A DNA stretch of 8,353 bases. Source: Clostridia bacterium (GTDB lineage: Bacteria; Bacillota; Clostridia; Christensenellales; UBA1242). The stretch covers positions 1 through 8,353 of the forward strand of contig JAGCEE010000231.1 of the NCBI GenBank assembly GCA_017650795.1, given 5' to 3'. Below, in pieces: positions 6,223-8,353 of this stretch. The notes under the pieces were generated by a model that did not search any database, was not told the origin of the DNA, and saw only the letters and a program-made list of their open reading frames with translations. The position numbers and the translations under genes are program-made. The first letter of the stretch is position 1, and every line of letters begins with the position of its first letter.

Positions 6223-7314
6223 TTATTCATCTTTAATCACCTGCTCTATCTCTGCGCCACCTAAACATATACTATTGCCATCGGGCAAATCTTCATAAAG
6301 CACAACATATTGCCCTGGGGTTATTGCTCTTTGTGGCTTAAAGAATTTTAATTCCACATAGTTGTCCACAATTTTTACATGCACTTTTTGGTCGGGTTGT
6401 CTGTACCTAAACTTTGCATTGCAATCAAATTCGGCTTTTATTGGCTTTTGTGTAATCCAATTAAACTTACCAGAAACAAGCCCACTAGAAAACAGTTCTT
6501 TGCCCTCGCCCTGCGAAACATATAAAACATTGTTTTGCAGGTCTTTTTTTAGCACAAACCAACGCTCGCCATTGCTATCTGACCTTCCGCCAATGCCAAG
6601 ACCTCTGCGCTGACCTATTGTGTAGTACATTAAACCATCGTGTTTCCCTACCACTTTGCCATCTAATGTTTTAATATCACCCGGTTTTGCTGGTAGATAT
6701 TCGCTTAAAAATTTTTTAAAATTACGCTCACCAATAAAACAAATACCCGTGCTGTCTTTTTTGTTTGCATTAACAAGCCCAAGTTCGTTTGCAATTTTTC
6801 GCACCTCAGGTTTTTCCAAATCTTGAAGTGGAAATATTACACTTTTTAACTGCTCATTTGAAAGTTGATTTAAAAAATATGATTGGTCTTTGTTTAAATC
6901 TTTTGCTTTTGCCAAATAGCAGTTGCCATCTTTTTCTATCTTTTTGCAGTAATGACCTGTTGCGATATAATCGGCACCAATCTTTTTTGCAAATTCCAAA
7001 AATGGACCAAATTTTATTTCTCTATTACAAAGAACATCCGGATTTGGCGTTCTTCCTTTTTTATACTGCTCTAAAAAGTACTTAAAAACTCTATCGTAAT
7101 ACTCTTTTGCATAGTTTACACTAAAATATGGTATTCCAATAGCATTGCAAACTCTTTTTACATCTTCGTAATCTGCTTCGGCAGTGCATGCCTCACTATC
7201 ATCTTCCCAATTTACCATAAAAAGACCAATAACTTCATGCCCTTGCTCTTTTAAAAGATATGCAGCAACAGAAGAATCCACTCCGCCACTTATTCCAACA
7301 ACAATCTTTGCCAT
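6223..7314 (-). CDS. mnmA: MnmA, tRNA-specific 2-thiouridylase
   Basis: Adenylates and then thiolates U34 of tRNAs for Lys, Glu and Gln, making 2-thiouridine, with sulfur passed from a cysteine desulfurase. The 363 aa match the family. The PP-loop is GISGGVDSS (7-15). The catalytic cysteine C96 lies in NPDVLCNREIKF and the second redox cysteine C192 in STGICFIGERNF. DQSYFL and GQRRGLGIGG are also conserved. The FMVNWEDD stretch (32-39) is like Bacillus and enterobacterial MnmA rather than the usual Clostridium type. The ATG follows the TAA of the TM2 gene with no gap. Its Shine-Dalgarno AAGGAGG (7326-7332) lies inside the last codons of that gene, 11 bases from the ATG, so translation is probably coupled. 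No other promoter is seen, and transcription would come from 7801-7829. Confidence 0.97.
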   Translation of the reverse strand: MAKIVVGISGGVDSSVAAYLLKEQGHEVIGLFMVNWEDDSEACTAEADYEDVKRVCNAIGIPYFSVNYAKEYYDRVFKYFLEQYKKGRTPNPDVLCNREIKFGPFLEFAKKIGADYIATGHYCKKIEKDGNCYLAKAKDLNKDQSYFLNQLSNEQLKSVIFPLQDLEKPEVRKIANELGLVNANKKDSTGICFIGERNFKKFLSEYLPAKPGDIKTLDGKVVGKHDGLMYYTIGQRRGLGIGGRSDSNGERWFVLKKDLQNNVLYVSQGEGKELFSSGLVSGKFNWITQKPIKAEFDCNAKFRYRQPDQKVHVKIVDNYVELKFFKPQRAITPGQYVVLYEDLPDGNSICLGGAEIEQVIKDE

Positions 7315-7794
7315 TTATTTAAGTGCCTCCTTAAAATCCACTGCCACAGGTATTTTATAAATATTAAAGCACCCCTCAGTAAAATCAAAAATCCAAAAGA
7401 TTGCATCAAAGCCAATTGGTATGCTAATAAAAGACATTATTGTATCTAAATTTGGAATTACAGAGCCAATTACGGTTAGCACAAATGCAACAAGCCCGCA
7501 TATAAGCATATAGACTGCCTTTTTGTATCTTCCAACATAAAAATTATGTGCACCAAAAAGCCCTAAAAATCCACAATATAATAAAAATGTTCTTTTGCTT
7601 ACATCTTTTGGAAATTGCTTTGCCTTAACAACATATTCTTTTTCTCCTGCAAGAATATACTCCTTTGCAAGTTTGTTGCTACCATTTTCTACCCTAGAAA
7701 AAATAAGCCCACATTCCGAGCAACTATAAGCGCTGTAATCATTTTTTGTTTCGCATCTAGGACAACGTTTTGCCCTATATTTTACTTTTCTCAT
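7315..7794 (-). CDS. Zinc-ribbon TM2-domain membrane protein
   Basis: A 159-aa membrane protein of unknown function. An N-terminal zinc ribbon has RCPRC (C11, C14) and SCSECG (C25, C28). A TM2 domain follows: GLFGAHNFYVGRYKKAVY at about 78-95, with hydrophobic segments near 70-87, 93-113 and 119-138 and an aspartate in WIFDF near the end. TM2 proteins are widespread small membrane proteins without an agreed role. There is no signal peptide. The ATG is the only methionine before the ribbon. No Shine-Dalgarno sequence precedes it, and the promoter -10 lies six bases upstream, so the mRNA is likely leaderless. It abuts mnmA (TAA then ATG, zero gap) and its 3' end carries the mnmA ribosome binding site. 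A functional link with tRNA thiolation is not evident and may be only shared transcription. Confidence 0.88.
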   Translation of the reverse strand: MRKVKYRAKRCPRCETKNDYSAYSCSECGLIFSRVENGSNKLAKEYILAGEKEYVVKAKQFPKDVSKRTFLLYCGFLGLFGAHNFYVGRYKKAVYMLICGLVAFVLTVIGSVIPNLDTIMSFISIPIGFDAIFWIFDFTEGCFNIYKIPVAVDFKEALK

Positions 7795-7800
7795 GTGGAT

Positions 7801-7829
7801 ATATTAACACAAAGCCATTTTTGTGTCAA
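7801..7829 (-). promoter_or_regulatory. Promoter of the TM2-mnmA operon (extended -10)
   Basis: On the minus strand -35 TTGACA (7824-7829), 17 bp, TGT, then -10 TAATAT (7801-7806). The predicted +1 is position 7794, which is the A of the ATG. The -10 matches four of six consensus bases, but the TG extension and perfect -35 compensate. Confidence 0.85.
7804..7829 (-). promoter_or_regulatory. 26-bp dyad over the TM2-mnmA promoter, candidate operator
   Basis: Reading the minus strand, TTGACACAAA (7829-7820), six bases, then TTTGTGTTAA (7813-7804) are inverted copies matching at 9 of 10 positions. The dyad runs from the -35 box into the -10 box and fills the whole spacer, exactly where a repressor would block RNA polymerase. 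The binding protein is not in the window. Size and symmetry fit a dimeric helix-turn-helix repressor, which is inference. Confidence 0.55.
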
Positions 7830-7963
7830 TTTTAGAAGTATGTTTAAAGCATTAACAAACCAAAAATCTTATACGTCTTAAAAAATGTATTTTTGTTAAA
7901 TTATGTTTGTTTAAAGCAGTTTGTTGTGTTTACAAAAAAATTAAAAAAATAATCAAATAATCG
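7830..7963. other. AT-rich spacer between divergent promoters
   Basis: No gene is seen here. The 10-mer GTTTAAAGCA occurs twice in direct orientation (7842-7851 and 7909-7918), in the related contexts TATGTTTAAAGCA and TATGTTTGTTTAAAGCA. This may be a remnant duplication or chance in AT-rich DNA. Confidence 0.45.
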
Positions 7964-7992
7964 TTGACAGATGCTTTTTATTATGCTAATAT
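7964..7992 (+). promoter_or_regulatory. Promoter of tRNA-Val (extended -10)
   Basis: -35 TTGACA (7964-7969), 17 bp, TGC, then -10 TAATAT (7987-7992). The predicted start is near 7999, leaving a 5' leader of about 12 bases before the mature tRNA for RNase P to remove. The hexamers equal those of the TM2-mnmA promoter on the other strand. Confidence 0.9.
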
Positions 7993-8010
7993 ACCAAAGT
8001 CTTAATTTTA

Positions 8011-8087
8011 GGGAGTTTAGCTCAGTTGGCTAGAGCATCTGCCTTACAAGCAGAGGGTCATAGGTTCGAGTCCTTTAACTCCCACCA
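8011..8087 (+). tRNA. tRNA-Val, anticodon TAC
   Basis: A 77-base gene with CCA encoded. The acceptor stem GGGAGTT/AACTCCC is perfect, the D-stem is GCTC/GAGC, the anticodon stem is TCTGC/GCAGA around loop CTTACAA (anticodon TAC, reading GTA and probably other valine codons), the variable region is GGGTC, and the T-loop is TTCGAGT. The T-stem ATAGG/CCTTT has one T-T mismatch (positions 50-64 in standard numbering), which is unusual but tolerable. It closely matches the common Gram-positive valine tRNA through the D and anticodon arms. It has its own promoter upstream and an intrinsic terminator starting 10 bases after CCA, so it appears monocistronic. Confidence 0.96.
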
Positions 8088-8094
8088 GAAAAAA

Positions 8095-8200
8095 TTGTTG
8101 TCCTTTTGGGCAACTTTTTTTTAAAAAGTTTGCCTTTATCGGACACAATTTTTTCTTACCGACCATACGCGAAAGTCGCTTCGCTTTATTTCGGTCGGTA
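8095..8200 (+). repeat. Structured direct repeat, copy 1
   Basis: The first copy (8095-8195 matches copy 2; the second stem runs to 8200) begins eight bases after the tRNA CCA. Its left part is a nested palindrome: AGAAAAAATTGTTGTCC (8087-8103) pairs with GGACACAATTTTTTCT (8141-8156) with one bulged base, and GGCAACTTTTT pairs with AAAAAGTTTGCC inside it. Its right part is a stem of TACCGACC (8157-8164) with GGTCGGTA (8193-8200) enclosing a GCGAA/TTCGC hairpin (8169-8184). It has no coding appearance. The family is not one I recognise. Confidence 0.85.
8097..8122 (+). terminator. Intrinsic terminator of tRNA-Val (inside repeat copy 1)
   Basis: GTTGTCC (8097-8103) pairs with GGGCAAC (8108-8114), seven pairs with one G-T wobble, around a TTTT loop, followed by eight T. 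This is a textbook rho-independent terminator 10 bases past the tRNA. The same bases can also take part in the larger palindrome of the repeat. Confidence 0.85.
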
Positions 8201-8251
8201 CTATCGTGCGAAGTAAAAACTACGAAGAATAATTGGGTAAAAAATATTATG
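8201..8251. other. Spacer between repeat copies
   Basis: An AT-rich link with no gene. It ends with GGGTAAAAAA and then TATTATG, which separates the A6 run (8239-8244) from the second TTGTTGTCC. In copy 1 the A6 run directly touches TTGTTGTCC, so copy 2 looks as if seven bases were inserted there. Confidence 0.5.
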
Positions 8252-8353
8252 TTGTTGTCCTTTTGGGCAACTTTTTTTTTAAAAAGTTTGCCGTTTACGG
8301 ACACAATTTTTTCTTACCGACCATACGCGAAAGTCGCTTCGCTTTGTTTCGGT
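8252..8353 (+). repeat. Structured direct repeat, copy 2 (cut by the window end)
   Basis: It matches copy 1 over its full visible length, with one extra T in the T-run, a three-base difference (TTTATC in copy 1, GTTTAC in copy 2, before GGACAC), and A to G near the end (CTTTATTTC to CTTTGTTTC). The offset is 157-158 bases. The match runs to the last base of the window, so the unit and perhaps further copies continue beyond it. Confidence 0.88.
8254..8280 (+). terminator. Intrinsic terminator inside repeat copy 2
   Basis: The same GTTGTCC/GGGCAAC hairpin (8254-8260 with 8265-8271), TTTT loop and nine T. No plus-strand gene lies between the copies, so it would act as a back-up to the first terminator or is simply carried along by the repeat. 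Confidence 0.65.

Noticed and set aside
438..7794. Possible alternative genetic code with TGA read as tryptophan
   Set aside because: Tryptophans I checked use TGG, no gene needs a read-through TGA, and no gene ends in TGA, so nothing supports recoding; the standard bacterial code explains all frames.
7840..7881. Short plus-strand frame of 13 codons in the divergent spacer
   Set aside because: No ribosome binding site, very short, AT-rich, and no sign of conservation that can be judged from one sequence.
8044..8304. Minus-strand open frame of 86 codons across the repeats and tRNA
   Set aside because: Its first-read part is the two structured repeats and its end (GVKGLEPMTLCL) is the antisense of the tRNA, a well-known source of false proteins. 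It has no ribosome binding site.
8088..8353. CRISPR array
   Set aside because: Two copies of about 101 bp with a period near 157 bp and strong internal palindromes do not fit CRISPR repeat or spacer sizes, and no cas gene is present.

Overview
The window is AT-rich (roughly one third G+C by eye) and reads as a chromosomal housekeeping segment of a low-GC Gram-positive-type bacterium (Bacillota). The tig-clpP-clpX order, strong AGGAG-type ribosome binding sites, stops that are nearly all TAA (one TAG, no TGA), and the MnmA sequence type support this. I cannot assign a genus; an uncultured gut-type Bacillota lineage is only a guess. All protein genes lie on the minus strand. The only plus-strand gene is a tRNA at the right end.

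Reading in the direction of transcription, from right to left: a divergent intergenic region (7795-8010) carries a minus-strand promoter for a zinc-ribbon/TM2 membrane protein and mnmA (tRNA 2-thiouridylase), and a plus-strand promoter for tRNA-Val(UAC). Next is a two-gene unit with its own promoter and terminator: a zinc-ribbon plus helical protein (229 aa) and a large PHP-family phosphoesterase with an unassigned C-terminal extension (562 aa). Then comes the protein quality-control block: trigger factor (tig), clpP and clpX, ending in a good intrinsic terminator. At the left edge is the start of a J-domain protein with its own promoter.

The clearest non-coding result is a consistent promoter design. 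Five promoters can be read, all with TTGA-type -35 boxes, exactly 17 bp of spacer, and an extended -10 (TG plus a pyrimidine). Two of them, for the J-domain gene and the TM2 gene, place the predicted transcript start at or one base before the ATG, and neither gene has a Shine-Dalgarno sequence, so both mRNAs are probably leaderless. The TM2/mnmA promoter is covered by a near-perfect 26-bp dyad that looks like an operator.

Downstream of the tRNA, from 8088 to the window end, two copies of a highly structured ~101-bp non-coding repeat lie in direct orientation with a period of about 157 bp. Each carries an intrinsic terminator hairpin nested in a larger palindrome with an alternative fold, plus a second stem-loop. 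The unit runs off the window edge and is the least explained part of the sequence, together with the PHP/zinc-ribbon pair.
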